This document shows, piece after piece, positions 22,471 to 34,200 of a DNA stretch of 64,000 nucleotides (its first letter is position 1; the number at the start of each line of letters is the position of its first letter). The stretch lies in the NCBI GenBank assembly GCA_026168455.1, contig CM047426.1, positions 45,154,307 to 45,218,306 of the forward strand. Reading direction: 5' to 3'. The position numbers and the translations under genes were made by a program. The notes below the pieces were generated by a model that saw only the letters and a program-made list of their open reading frames with translations, did no database searches and was not told where the DNA came from. Origin of the DNA: Theocolax elegans (Eukaryota; Arthropoda; Insecta; Hymenoptera; Cerocephalidae).

Positions 22471-24000
22471 CGTAGCTCTATATCGGTGGAAACTTGGCTG
22501 GTGTAGAGTCAAATGTTACAAGTCATATCATTGTAAAAATGATCCAGATATCTTTTGTGTGGTTTGTGGAGAGTATACGATGGGAGGTAAAGCTATATTT
22601 TCAGTCACAGAATCTGGATCATCCACTTGTTCATTAGGTTCGCAATTTATAAGAACAGGAAATGTAAACAGATGCTAAGCGAGGGTAAGTCATTAATTTT
22701 TTATTGTTACGGTTATATCCTTGTATATTGACACAAAAAGATATCTGGATCATTTTTACAATGATATTGACTTGTAACATTTGACTCTACACCAGCCAAG
22801 TTTCCCACCGATATAGAGCTACGGTCGCATGATGACGACGCCTGCGGGCCCGTTTTCCCACCCTGGCCAGCCGCCGATTCTGGGTTTCCTACGCCCTGTC
22901 TCGTAATTTTTTTCATTGAGGTTGCCATGACGGCATGAAAGCCGCTACCCAGGGGCTTCGCCGGATAGTGAGACAACTCCGTTGCCCACCGTCACCACGT
23001 GGAGGTGCCCTGGGTGCAACCTCATATTCATTTATATTGTATATTACTTGGTTTATTCGTGTTGGTGCAATAAAATAAAATATTTCTCCAACCAAAGATT
23101 AATGACAGACAAGGAAAAAGCAGCTTGGGAAGTTTCAGAGAAGTAACAAAAAATTTTTAGGAAATAACAAAGATCCAGATTATAAAATATTGTTTCAAAA
23201 ATGTTGACCAATTTTAAAGAAGTTGGATGTCTTATGAATTTGAAACTTCACTTCTGGATTCTCATATCGACTACTTTCCCGAAAATCTAGGAGATTTCAG
23301 TGAAGAGCAGGGAGAGAGAATGCACCAGGATCTCAGGGAATTTGAAACAGATATCAAGGTGTTTGGGGCAAAAATATGCTAGCAGACTATTGTTGGAGTT
23401 TGCAAAGAGAGTCTAACCAAACACATAAAAGGAAGGCAATAAGAAGATCATTTACCACAGAACGTAAACGTTTCTCGTACCGATTTTTGAAAAGTCTTTT
23501 TATTTTTTCCATGAGTTCTTCTGCATAAGACTTTCAAGACCTTAATCATGACCTCGCAAAACCTAGACGATCTCGGAATCAGATCTCCTGACCTCAAAAA
23601 CATATGTATGAATATTTTCAGATTTTTTCCATGAGTTCTTCTGTATTTGACCTTCAAATGACCTTAAATTGACTCACTGAAAATAACTGACATCGGATTC
23701 GGATTCCCTGACCTCAAAAACATAAACATGTATTTTTACAGATTTTTCTATGAGTTCTTCTGCCTTTGACCTTCAAAGACCTTGACCTTGACCTCAATGA
23801 AAAGAACCGACCTCGGATTTGGATTCTCTGACCTGAAAAACATATGTATGAATTTTCGCAGATTTTTTCCCATGTTTTTTTCTGCATTTGACCTTCAAAT
23901 GACCTTGAACCTGACGTGATGGCGATTAACTGACCGGCTCATCGTAATCAGCGACCCCAAAAACCCTTGGTGGGCTATTGCAAGTCTCGTGTTGTTCTTG

Positions 24001-24044
24001 GCCGAACGCGTTTCGGACGTTATTTTTTCCGTCCCTTTTCAAGG
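24001..24044 (-). ncRNA. Hammerhead-like motif, indel-bearing duplicate
   Basis: Duplicate of 20041-20081, with extra bases in the GAAAC-to-stem I segment (CGTTTCGG flanked by GCCGAACG), which would disrupt folding. Confidence 0.4.
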
Positions 24045-24123
24045 CTATAAACTACAAAACACCGAAGAAAACCACTCTTAAGCTCAACTGCAAATTTCGA
24101 TACAATATATTATATATATATTA

Positions 24124-25991
24124 CTAGGGGGCTTCGCCCCCCTGCGCGCTTCGCGCGCCAACCCCCTATTTTTAATTCGAAAAGGTTTTTCGTAATTAAT
24201 TTATTTATAATAATGTTTTAATTGTATTATTTTTTTCACTACCATGGGCACCTTAAAAAATTAAATAGATTCACACAACACCTTGGAGGTATTGCTATAG
24301 TTATTATAATTTATGAATAAAAGTTTACCAAAATTTAGTGTAATGAAATCAGAATAAAAATAATAAAAAAAATAGAGACATATTAAATGTTAACTGTAAA
24401 TTTTAAACTATATGAATTCTTATAAAGTTTAAATTTATATTTTATATAAATATTCCGCCGCACACATACACACACACGCAAGCACGCACGCACCCACATA
24501 CATACATACATATATATACATATATATGGGCTATTTTACGTCAAGTGGTACGATGAAAATTTTAAATTGCTCCGAAATTTGAGAACAGGCTGGAAACATC
24601 TTCCAGAACATACAAAAAAAATTTAAGTGTTAAAAATAATTTACCTAAGAGTTATTCAACCATGAAAAGTTGAAATTTTTCAATTTTTTAGAAAAATTTC
24701 TATTTTTAAAGCCATTCATCTCAAAATCTGTTGAGTTTTTTGAAAAAACATTACAAACAACTTTTGTTTAAATTAATCTTTAGAACTTATCTACCCTGGT
24801 TACATTTCTTAATTTTAAAATCTCGAAGAGATAGAACACCCGGACATATTGAATATAAAAAAAAAGGCTACCACACCACAATCGATTTTAATCTAACACA
24901 TCTCAAAAGTTCACATTTTTCGCGAGGTTTCGAATGGCTTGGGTTAGATTATTGGCCAAAACCGCTGGTGTAAGTTATGCCTCATAAACCTCATAAAATC
25001 ACTAATTTTCACGTATTTTAGGACATAAATTACACCAGCGGTGTAATATATATAATATATATATGTGTTAATGAAAAATTAACTTACCAAAAATAGTAAA
25101 GTGCATATACTTAATTGTAGTATTTAGTAAAAACCTATTAAAATTTTAGATTGTTTTAAACGGATCTAAATAGAACTTTACCTCCTAAAATTAATTTAGT
25201 TAAGTCATCGCCAAGAGTTCTATATGTCATTAATATTTTGTACTTATAGAGTAATAAAACTTTCTTCTTAATTAAATTAATTTTTGTATTAGTTTTAAAG
25301 AATTATTTATAACATTTGAGCGGCATATAAATAAAAACCTGTTTCTTCCATTTCTCCCGTAATTCATAATTTGCACCCTCTTTCAAAATTTACGTTTTAA
25401 TCCATAATTATATCCAATTTATTTTTCCCTTTCGTTACAGACCCCATATATTTATTTTAATTATTATAAACAAAGACATTCCTTAAATAACCTTTTGTTT
25501 CTAATAAATACATACTTGTTTATTTAAAATATTGTTTTATATAAATATACGTAATCTACTTACTTATATATCATACAATTTTTAAATTTGATTTGAATAA
25601 TATTTAAATTAAATACTACTAAAATAATAATTTTCTAAAAACTTTTGAAATGTAATTCGTATTTTATATTGCCACTGTTAAAATTTAAATTTTCTTTTGC
25701 CATTACTGTTTATAATAGAATTATCTTAAAAATGCAATAATTAATGTATTTAATTTTTAATATATTGTATATTTCACATATAGATATTTGGAAAAGTGTA
25801 TGTTATACTTGATTAATATTTATTTTATCTTCGAAAAATTGTGCATATTTTTAAAAACATTACATTAAATTTATGTCCGTTTTTATTTTATGAGTTTTAT
25901 CAGGAATAAGTAAACTAATACACATTCTTTCAAATTATATTCACAACTTTTTTTTGCGCACGGAAAAAATACATATATTATCTATTCTTGA
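24124..25991 (-). mobile_element. Helitron-like element, copy C (full length plus insert)
   Basis: Reverse complement of copy A from the CTAG end at 24124-24127 to the shared TC near 25990, with a foldback half at 24529-25050 and a CA microsatellite inserted. The counterpart of the 664-873 ORF (about 25290-25510) has stops. Confidence 0.65.
24529..25050 (+). mobile_element. Foldback element, left-arm half (duplicate)
   Basis: Essentially identical to 20568-21090 because it lies in the second direct-repeat unit. Confidence 0.75.
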
Positions 25992-26295
25992 AAAAACAAA
26001 TAACACGTACACACACACACGCACACGCACACGCACGCTCGCGCACACACATACACACTTATATATATGACATATATATATAACATATATATATATCATA
26101 TATATATAACATATATATATATATAAAACATATATATATGACATATATATATAACAAATATATATGACATATATATATATATAAAACATATATAAAACAT
26201 ATATATATAACATATATATGACATATATATATATGTCATATATATGTAATATATATATAAAAGTGTGTATGTGTGTGTGTGTGTGTGTGTGTGTA
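25992..26295. repeat. CA - TATATGACA - GT composite microsatellite
   Basis: A CA-rich block, then degenerate (ATATATAACATATATATGAC) repeats, then GT: overall self-complementary and prone to cruciform formation. The minus-strand ORF here is microsatellite translation. Confidence 0.9.
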
Positions 26296-26540
26296 TTCAA
26301 TATTTCTGGGCGTTCTATCTCTTCGAGATTTCAAAATTAACAATTGTAACGCAGGTCGATAAGTTCTAAAGTTATTTTGAACAAAAGTTGTTTATTATGT
26401 TTTTTCAAAAAAATCAATAGATTTTGAAATAAATGGCTTTTAAATATAGTAATATTTCTAAAAAATTGAAAACTTTCCATTTATCATGGTGGAATATCTG
26501 TTAGGCAATCTATTTTTAACACTTAAAATTTCCTTTTTGT
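26296..26540 (+). mobile_element. Foldback element, right-arm fragment
   Basis: Matches 11033-11270, the right arm of the full foldback, from ATTCAATATTTC to the TTAGGCAATcTATTTTTA block. Confidence 0.7.
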
Positions 26541-26550
26541 GATTATAACC

Positions 26551-27247
26551 TGAAAGAATGTGTATTAGTTTACTTATTCCTGATAAAACTCATAAAATAA
26601 AAACGGACCTAAAATATAATGTAATGTTTTTAAAAATATGCACAATTTTTCGAAGATAAAATAAATATTAATCAAGTATAACATACACTTTTCCATATAT
26701 CTATATGTGAAATATACAATAAATTAAAAATTAAATACATTAATTATTGCATTTTTAAGATAATTCTATTATAAACAGTAATGGCAAAAGAAATTTCAAA
26801 TTTTAAAAATGGCAATATAAAATACGAATTACATTTCAAAAGTTTTTCGAAAATTATTATTTTAGTAGTATTTAATTTAAATATTATTCAAATCAAATTT
26901 AAAAATTGTATGGATATATAAGTAAGTAGATTACGTATATTTATATAAAACAATATTTTAAATAAACAAGTATGTATTTATTAGAAACAAAAGGTTATTT
27001 AAGGAATGCCTTTGTTTATAATAATTAAAATAAATATATGGGCTCTGTTACTAAAGGGAAAAATAAATTGGATATAATTATGGATTAAAACGCAAATATT
27101 GAAAGAGGGTGCAAATTACGAATTACGGGAGAAATGGAAGAAACAGGTTTCGATTTATATGCCGTTAAAATGTTATCAATAATTCTTTAAAATTAATACA
27201 AAAATTTATTTATTCAAGTAGAAAGTTTTATTACTCTTAAAGTAATC
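26551..27247 (+). mobile_element. Helitron-like element, copy D (both ends missing)
   Basis: Plus-orientation match to 215-950 of copy A. It faces copy C head to head across the microsatellite and foldback fragment. Its version of the small ORF has stops. Confidence 0.65.
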
Positions 27248-27357
27248 TACATTATATTAAAGTTATCTTGTTGAGCGATTTTGTAAAAACTCCCCTATTC
27301 TTGCGAAAAATACTTAAAACATATATATTTTATGATAAATATGTGTAACATAAGTTA

Positions 27358-27822
27358 AGGGGATGTCGGAGCTATAGCCTCCATCAAAAGCCGCTCGATC
27401 TCGCGGCTTCGAATGGCGCTGTAGTCAGGTGTCGATTTCTACGATAAACGTACTTAAAACATAAATCATTAATTTTGCAGCTACATAGAGTTGTTGAAAC
27501 ATACTTTCCTCCCTAGCTATAACTAAAATTAAGGTAATTGTAATATTACTCTTGGCAGCAAATGTTTATTTTTTTAAAGAAATGTGAAATACGTTGCATG
27601 TAGCATTACGGCAGATATAGACTCAATGAATACCAGACGTATTTCACATTTCTTTAAAAAAATAAACATTTGCTGCCAAGAGTAGTATTCCTATTACCTT
27701 TATTTTAGTCATAACTAGGGGGGAAAGTACGTTTATCGTAGAAATCGACACCTGACTACAGCGCCATTCGAAGCCTCGAGATCGAGCGGCTATCAACGGA
27801 GGCTATAGCTCCGATATCCCCT
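27358..27822. mobile_element. 465 bp TA-flanked foldback MITE
   Basis: AGGGGATGTCGGAGCTATAG mirrors CTATAGCTCCGATATCCCCT, and TA flanks both ends (27356-27357, 27823-27824). Complementarity extends over about 200 bp per arm, interrupted near 27450-27510. TA duplication suggests mariner-like mobilisation. Confidence 0.8.
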
Positions 27823-27935
27823 TAGTGCTTCATATTACTGACAAAAAAATTATTATTATAATTACTAAGTGATATTAAAAATAAAAAACGATAAATTATA
27901 ATGTCCGTCGGTCTGTCCGACAAACATCATCTTGG

Positions 27936-27989
27936 TGAGAGAGAGAATGAGACAGAGCGAGAGAGACAGTGAGAGAAAGAGATAGGGAG

Positions 27990-28060
<71 letters not shown>

Positions 28061-28145
28061 TAGAGAGAAAGAGAGAGAGAGAGAATAAGAGAGAGAGAAT
28101 GAAAGATAGAGATAAAGAGAGAGAGAATAAGAGAGAGAGAGAACA

Positions 28146-28203
<58 letters not shown>

Positions 28204-28345
28204 TATCATTCTCTCTCTATCTCTCCTTCCATCTATCATTCTCTCTCTCTCTCTATCTCTCCTTCCATCTATCATTCTCTCTCTCTATCTATCTCTCTTT
28301 CTCTCTATCTTTCATTCTCTCTCTCTTATTCTCTCTCGATGACTT
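27936..28345. repeat. GA repeat switching to CT repeat at ~28145
   Basis: GAGAGA-type repeats with GATAGA interruptions to about 28145, then the pyrimidine complement to 28345, forming a large simple-sequence palindrome. The CT half runs straight into LINE 1. ORFs across it are artefacts. Confidence 0.95.
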
Positions 28346-28355
28346 AAAGGCGGAT

Positions 28356-29039
28356 ATGCAGGCACTCCATGCTCGCGTGGATTTATTTGAGTCGGCCACG
28401 GAAGCGCGTTTCGTTCAGTTTGGAGAGCGTTTCGCGGAGCTTGAAACTCGTGTCACTACCTTGGAGGAGATCGGGAGTTCCGGCGGTGACTCAGCGGCAT
28501 CGTCGCACAATGCCTCTGCTGACATCTTGAGAGACACGTGCGAGGTGTTAGCCACGGGATTGCCTCTAGTGTCGTCTTTGCCAGACACTTCCATTATTGA
28601 AAGTATTTTCAACACCATCAAGCTGCCGTTATTATCGAGGCAGATAATCGAAATTCGACCCTGGCTTCCACGACCAAAATCCACAGCTGAAGGCGAGTTA
28701 CCAACACAATCGCGCAGCAGAGGTATTGTACTTCGTCTATCGTCTGCTACTGCCAGAGACGCGGTAATCGATAGGGCGCATCTGTTAAAGGGTCAGTCGG
28801 CGAAAAAAATTTTCGGAGAGGGAGGTGATAGCTCGCTATTTATTCGGCCGTTATGGCCCAAGACGGTTTTCAATCTTTGGCAAGCAGCCATTCGTAAATG
28901 TAAAGAGCTGGGTTATGCGAGGCCCATCGTAAGTAATTTAAATGTATTCGTGCGAAAGGTGAGGGATGGCCCCCTTATTCGTGTAACTTCGGAGGCTGAC
29001 ATTAATCATCTCCCTCCTCTTTCATCCCATACCACATGA
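28356..29039 (+). CDS. LINE ORF1 protein, 5' truncated
   Basis: 227 codons from the first ATG, though the frame stays open upstream (DDLKAD) into the CT repeat. Residues 1-40 form a likely coiled coil (ARVDLFESATEARF, LETRVTTLEEI). From about residue 120, GIVLRLSSATARDAVIDRA, SLFIRPLWPKTVFNLWQAA and NVFVRKVRDGPLIRVTSEAD follow the pattern of the FP25K-like domain of insect LINE ORF1 proteins, which bind RNA and chaperone nucleic acid. It is intact over this span, unlike ORF2. The antisense ORF is a shadow. Confidence 0.65.
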   Translation: MQALHARVDLFESATEARFVQFGERFAELETRVTTLEEIGSSGGDSAASSHNASADILRDTCEVLATGLPLVSSLPDTSIIESIFNTIKLPLLSRQIIEIRPWLPRPKSTAEGELPTQSRSRGIVLRLSSATARDAVIDRAHLLKGQSAKKIFGEGGDSSLFIRPLWPKTVFNLWQAAIRKCKELGYARPIVSNLNVFVRKVRDGPLIRVTSEADINHLPPLSSHTT

Positions 29040-29061
29040 GACAGGACTGGTCGGGTCAGAA

Positions 29062-32043
29062 ACATTAAATCATTTAACTCAATCTCCATTTTTCATTCTA
29101 ACATAAACCGTTTAAAGACTCATTTTTCGTCAATCAAAGCGTTGGTTCTTCCACAGTCCCATAACGTCATTGCTGTCACTGAAACCTTTCTTACCGAAAG
29201 CGATTCTTCCGAAATTCTCAAGTTACCGGGTTCTACTCTTCATCGGTTGGATCGTGTGGGTAAGGAGGGTGGCGGTGTAGCGGCTTATATACACGATGAG
29301 TTTGCAGATACCATCTTAGCTCACTCCGACCCTGTCTACTCGAACGCCCCCGAGTTCATTGTTCTAAGGTTAGTAAACTAGACGGTGGCGTTGGCGTTGG
29401 CAGTGGTTTATCGCAGGCCTTCTGCCGCATATCCATCGGAATTTTTTGACACTATAGCTCCTATACTCCCTAATTTTATTCATGTCATTATAACGGGTGA
29501 CCTTAATATTGACATGAAATCTTCCAGTGCTGCAGCGAACATCCTAAAAGATCCGACACACCATGCAGTGACGTCGACGGGTCCATCTCATACTTGGTTG
29601 GATCTTTCCCTAGTTCGCGAGCCAGTACCTGAATTTATCTATAATAAGTCTAGTGCACCCTTTGCGGCGGGTCATGATGCAATTAGCATCTCCCTTAAGA
29701 TCAATAAACCGCTGGGGAGTGTCAAAAGTTCTGGAAAAGAGACTGGGAGAAGATCAACCTTCATCACCTTGCCACCACATTCTCCTCATTTATGGATAGA
29801 TCAACTCATCTTTCATTGCCATTATCTCCATCCATCACTGACTCACTTTCACCTGCCTGGCCTGACCAGCCTCTCTGCATGGACCCACTATCATCTAACC
29901 ATTTTGACATACTCTCATCTTCATTATCTCTGCTGTGCAGCTCTATTACTTCAACATTTAATGCCGTTGCTCCAGCTAAATTTGTAACTGTAAAAAATAA
30001 ATACAAGCCTTGGGTTACGCAGGAGATTAGATCTGACATCAAAGCCAGAAATGCTGCTTTTAGGCTCTTTCGCAGCTCAAGCTCCCCCATCGATTATAAT
30101 GCATACAAAGTACTGAGGAATCAGGTTAATAACGCTATTAATTCAAGCAAATTTCGTTATCTGCAATCTAAGCTCATTAATGGAGATAATCCTACTGAAG
30201 TTTAGAGATTCCTCAGAAGCATGGGTCTGGGCTCAAATCATAATTCATCGCCATTAAAACATTTCTCAGCACATCAACTCAACACTCATTACGCATCCAT
30301 TTCTAACCACACGTCACCACTCACTATTAATTCTTTTGCATCTATCCTAGCTAATCTTTGTCATCTCCCTTCATCCCCCTCCTTCGCTTTCCAGCCGGTG
30401 TCAGCCAAAAAAGTGCAGCGGGCAATAGTTAGATCCACTTCCAAGACTTCGGGTGTTGATGGTATTTCAGTTAGAATGTTAAAATTATTAGAACCTCAAA
30501 TTACTCAACCGTTAACGGATCTTTTCAATGGTATGCTTTCATCTGGATGGTTTCCTGATTGCTGGAAGAGGGTTATACTGTTCCCGTTGGCGAAATCGAG
30601 TAGATTAGTGACGTGCTCCGACACGAGACCGATTGCCAAGCTCTGGGAGGTGTCGAAGGTGTTGGAGAGATTGGTGCATGATCAGCTGGTTGAGTATCTT
30701 GAATCCAATAATTTATTATCGGCCAGGCAAGCGGGTTTTAGAAGGGGACATAGTACTCAATCAGCTCTTCTGGGGGTATTAGACGACGTAAGAAGAGCTA
30801 TTGACTCGAGAATGATCACCATCTTTAGTCTTATTTGATTTCTCCAAGGCCTTCGACACGGTTCCTCATGGTCAACTCATCCGAAAATTGGGAGACATTG
30901 GTTGTTCAGATATTGTACTCAACTGGTTCTACAGATATCTTGTGGGTCGCACACATGCCGTTGTGGATGAGGTCGGCGTGTTGTCTGACTGGCTCGGGGT
31001 GAATGCGGGTGTGCCTCAGGGCAGTGTTCTAGGTCCGGTCTTATTTTCCATCTTTATTAATGACCTACCTAAGGTTCTCAAATATAGTAACTATATGTTA
31101 TTTGCCGATGACGCCCAGGTCTATCATTCGTTTTTTTCCAGCCGATATTGTTAGTGGAGTTCAACGGGTATCTCACGATGCGAACGCGATAGCTAGATGG
31201 GCACTGGAAAACGGTCTTTCATTAAATGTTAAAAAAACGAAGGTTATGATCCTGGGCAGTCAGGCTTACATTTCTCGTATTAACCTGAACACTGCTCCGA
31301 GAGTTAAATTGTGTGAAAACTATCTGGAATATGAAAATGTGGTAAAATCGTTGGGCCTATTAATTACGCCCACCCTCGACTGGTCAAAACAAGTCACGAC
31401 AATCTCTAGGCGCGATCATGGAGTTCTGCACTCATTACGCTATTATTACAAGTCACTTTCAATGAAACTTCGTAAGAACCTTGTGGAATCACTCATTTTT
31501 CCCCACTTTGACTATGCGTGTGCGGTCTATAATGATGTAGACCAGACTAGAAATTTAAAATTACAGAGGTTATTAAATGCTTGCTTGCGATTTGTATGGG
31601 GCAATATAGCGAGACGTGACCATGTAACCCCGTATAGACTGAGATTGAGATGGCTGTCGGTTGAGTCCAGACGCTCATACCTCATTGGTTCTCTGGCGTT
31701 TAGCATTATCGCTCATAAGTCACCTTCATACCTGGCAGATCACTTCACCCAACTCAATACCCCTGGTCATATTCCTCGTTCCTCCTCCCGTCATTCATCT
31801 AGGTCACTTATGTATCTTCCCCCACGCTCCGAAGCTCTAAATAGATCATTTGTCACTACATCCACTCGTATTCTAAATCTTTTTCCATCACTCACCTTCG
31901 ATCCTTCATGTATAGATAAATTCAAAATCATGCTATTCAATCATCTGTTTGGGCTTGATCAGGCAGCCTGGTCTTTGCGGGTCACGAATGAAGGCATAAC
32001 CTCGCGGTCCATCCCTCACCTGGACGTAGATGTGCACTCGTGA
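29062..32043 (+). pseudogene. LINE ORF2: endonuclease and reverse transcriptase
   Basis: EEP endonuclease pieces: VIAVTETFLTES near 29160, VVYRRPSAAYPSEFF near 29400 and ITGDLNIDM near 29490. RT motifs: [50 protein letters not shown] and the catalytic FADD at about 31100. The C-terminal block FPHFDYACAVYNDVDQTRN and VTPYRLRLRWLSVESRR is conserved with the other LINE copies here. Damage: in-frame TAG at 29379-29381, a frame change near 29780-29990, TAG near 30204 (tryptophan expected), frameshift near 30825, and another in the T-run near 31130. It is dead, but recently so. Confidence 0.8.
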
Positions 32044-32380
32044 TCGTTTTAATTTATTAATTTACTCAAACTGTTAATCTTTTATTTTAATCTTTTATTT
32101 TTATTATGCTCTTTCCTGCGAACAATGATTTGTATTATATATTTTATTTTATTTTGTATTTTATTTTATTTTAATGCGTTTACCAATTATTATTTTGTAC
32201 ATATATTTTATTTATTGTTGTTGTTTTTATACACTGATTTTGTTTTACACTATGACATACTTATTATTGCATGCAATTGAAATTTATTTGTTATCTAGTT
32301 TTAAGAATATATACGCTGTATTAGTTTGCATATGGTGCCTATGGGGTATCTACCTCCTCATGGCCGAATAAATTTTCTTT

Positions 32381-32851
32381 CTCTCTATCTTTCATTCACT
32401 CTCTCTTATTCTCTCTCCTTCTCTCTATCTTTCATTCACTCTCTCTTATTCTCTCTCTTTCTCTCTATCTTTCATTCACTCTCTCTTATTCTCTACCTTT
32501 CAATCTCTATCTTTCAATATCTCTCTCTTGTTCTCTCACTCTTACTCTCTATCTTTCATTCTCTCTCTCTTATCCTCTCTCTCTTGTACTCTCTCTCTCT
32601 CTTTCTCTCTATCTTTCATTCTCTCTCTCTTATCCTCTCTCTCTTGTACTCTCTCTCTTTCTCTCTATCTTTCATTCTCTCTCTCTCTCCATCTCTCTCA
32701 CACTCTCTCACCCTCTATCTCTCATTCTCTCTCTCTCTCTCTCCCTCTCTCTCACCCTCTTTCTATCTCTCTCTCTCTCTTCCTCTCCACCTATCATTCT
32801 CTCTCTATCTCTCCTTCCATCTATCATTCTCTCTCTTTGTCTCTCTATCTT

Positions 32852-32885
<34 letters not shown>
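32381..32885. repeat. CT-rich array between LINE 1 and LINE 2
   Basis: TCTCTC/TATCTTTCATTC-type repeats on the plus strand. ORFs rich in S, L and F are translations of it. Confidence 0.95.
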
Positions 32886-32886
<1 letters not shown>

Positions 32887-34200
32887 GCTTCTCTTAATGG
32901 CTTAGATCTGAACATTGATAAAACAAAAGTAATGATCCTGGGTAGTAAGGCATATGTCTCGCGTATAGATCTAACCACTGCCCCGCGAGTTATGCTTTTG
33001 AATAAGTCTCTCCATTATGAAAATCAAGTAAAATCGCTTGGCGTCTGGCTACTGCCCACTCTGGACTGGTCCAAACACGTTCTGACAATTTCTTAGAGGG
33101 TGCACGGAATCTTACGTTCGCTACGCTTTCATAAACGTTCCTTCTCCAGAAGCATCCGAAAATCTCTTGTAGAAGCCTTAATATTCCCTCACTTTGATTA
33201 CGCTTGCGCGGTCTACAATGACCTGGACCAGACCAGAAACATTAAGCTTCAGAGGCTCCTAAATGCTTGCGTCAGATTTGTTTGGGGAAACTTGCGTAGA
33301 TTCGATCATGTTACGCCCTATAGGTTGAAGTTGGGCTGGCTATCTATCGAGTCGAGACGATTATTTTTCATTTCCTCTTTGTCATTTATCATCCTATCAC
33401 ATAATTCCCCTCACTACCTAGCAGATCACTTCGCCAAACTTAGCAGTTCATCTAACCTGCGCATCTCATCTCGTCATCCTCCGAAATCGTTAACCTACCT
33501 TCCCCCTCGTACTGAATCGCTTCACAAATCATTTGTCATCGCAGCCACCAAGCAGTTAAACTCACTCTCTATCACGTTATTCGATCCATCCCACATCAAC
33601 ACATTCAAATCATCTACCATTACTCATTTCCTTCGTCTCGACTCCTTAGCTTGGGAGGAAAGAACGACCCGTGAAAATCTCATCCGTCCCCAATTAAGCG
33701 ACCCTACTGATTTAGATATAAGTTTTATGCGTGATATTAGCTATGTAAGCGACTTATCGTTACAGAATGAAGCGAATGAGGAAAATTAATGTTTTAATTT
33801 GCGCTGTGATACTTTTATTTTATTAATTGTCCATTATTCTTGTGATATTTTTACCAGTATTATTTTATCTTGCTCATTTTTATTTATATTTTTATTTTTA
33901 TCATTATATTTTTCTCTGCGCCTACCTTTTTCGCTGCTCATTCTACTATGCATTACTTGAAATTGTAATATTAACTTCGCTTGCGTTTTATTTTTGCGTT
34001 TTATTTTATTTTTTTTGCGTTTTATTATTATTTTTATTTTTATTATTTGTTACTTTCAATTGTTTTTATTATTATTTTTTTTCCTGCGTTGTATTTTATT
34101 TGTTAATTTTACTTTGTTAATTTATTCTTTGTATTACTTTACGATATATGTATTTTTGTGTTTACGGGGTTTCTACCCCTAAAACCCAATAAAGTTTTCT
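32886..34200 (+). mobile_element. LINE 2: 5'-truncated copy
   Basis: Starts abruptly from CT repeat within the RT C-terminal region (NIDKTKVMILGS) and continues to a 3' UTR with GGGGTTTCTACCCC and AATAAAG, then TATC/TCTC repeats. It is the same family as LINE 1. Confidence 0.8.
32898..33789 (+). pseudogene. LINE ORF2 C-terminal region
   Basis: Conserved blocks KTKVMILGSKAYVSRIDL, FPHFDYACAVYNDLDQ, KLQRLLNACVRFVWGN and VTPYRLKLGWLSIESRR follow LINE 1 closely. One in-frame TAG lies at about 33094-33096, in the position after LTIS. From 33100 it is open to TAA at 33789. The RT active site is absent. Confidence 0.75.

Larger units (their letters stand above)
21303..23991. repeat. 2.7 kb palindrome, arms ~1.26 kb, spacer ~170 bp
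   Basis: 21303-22559 is the reverse complement of 22733-23991, starting CACGAGACTTGCAATAGCCC and ending GGGCTATTGCAAGTCTCGTG. The spacer 22560-22732 is unique here. Arm differences are largely one- or two-base gaps. Each arm holds a ~118 bp tandem array, a coding remnant of the multicopy family and a GC-rich block with an unidentified repeat. It is flanked on both sides by direct repeats. Confidence 0.9.
23993..25232. repeat. Direct repeat unit 2 flanking palindrome
   Basis: Near-identical to 20032-21272 and continuing past it into the complete copy C of the Helitron-like element. Confidence 0.9.
28346..32380 (+). mobile_element. LINE 1: CR1/L2-like non-LTR retrotransposon
   Basis: Contains ORF1 with a coiled coil and FP25K-like C-terminal part, then ORF2 with EEP endonuclease and RT, no RNase H, and a 3' UTR ending GGGGTATCTACCTCC...AATAAA. 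Both ends abut pyrimidine-rich simple repeats on the sense strand. It is 5' truncated inside ORF1, since the reading frame runs back into the CT repeat. The clade is a best guess from RT/C-terminal motifs. Confidence 0.8.

Noticed and set aside
25941..26300. 119-codon minus-strand ORF rich in His/Thr/Tyr/Ile
   Set aside because: Translation of CA and TATA microsatellite.
27865..28347. Long S/L- or R/E-rich ORFs on both strands
   Set aside because: They are translations of GA/CT simple repeats; the same holds for 32326-32905, 34158-35655, 35652-36384 and 37014-37561.
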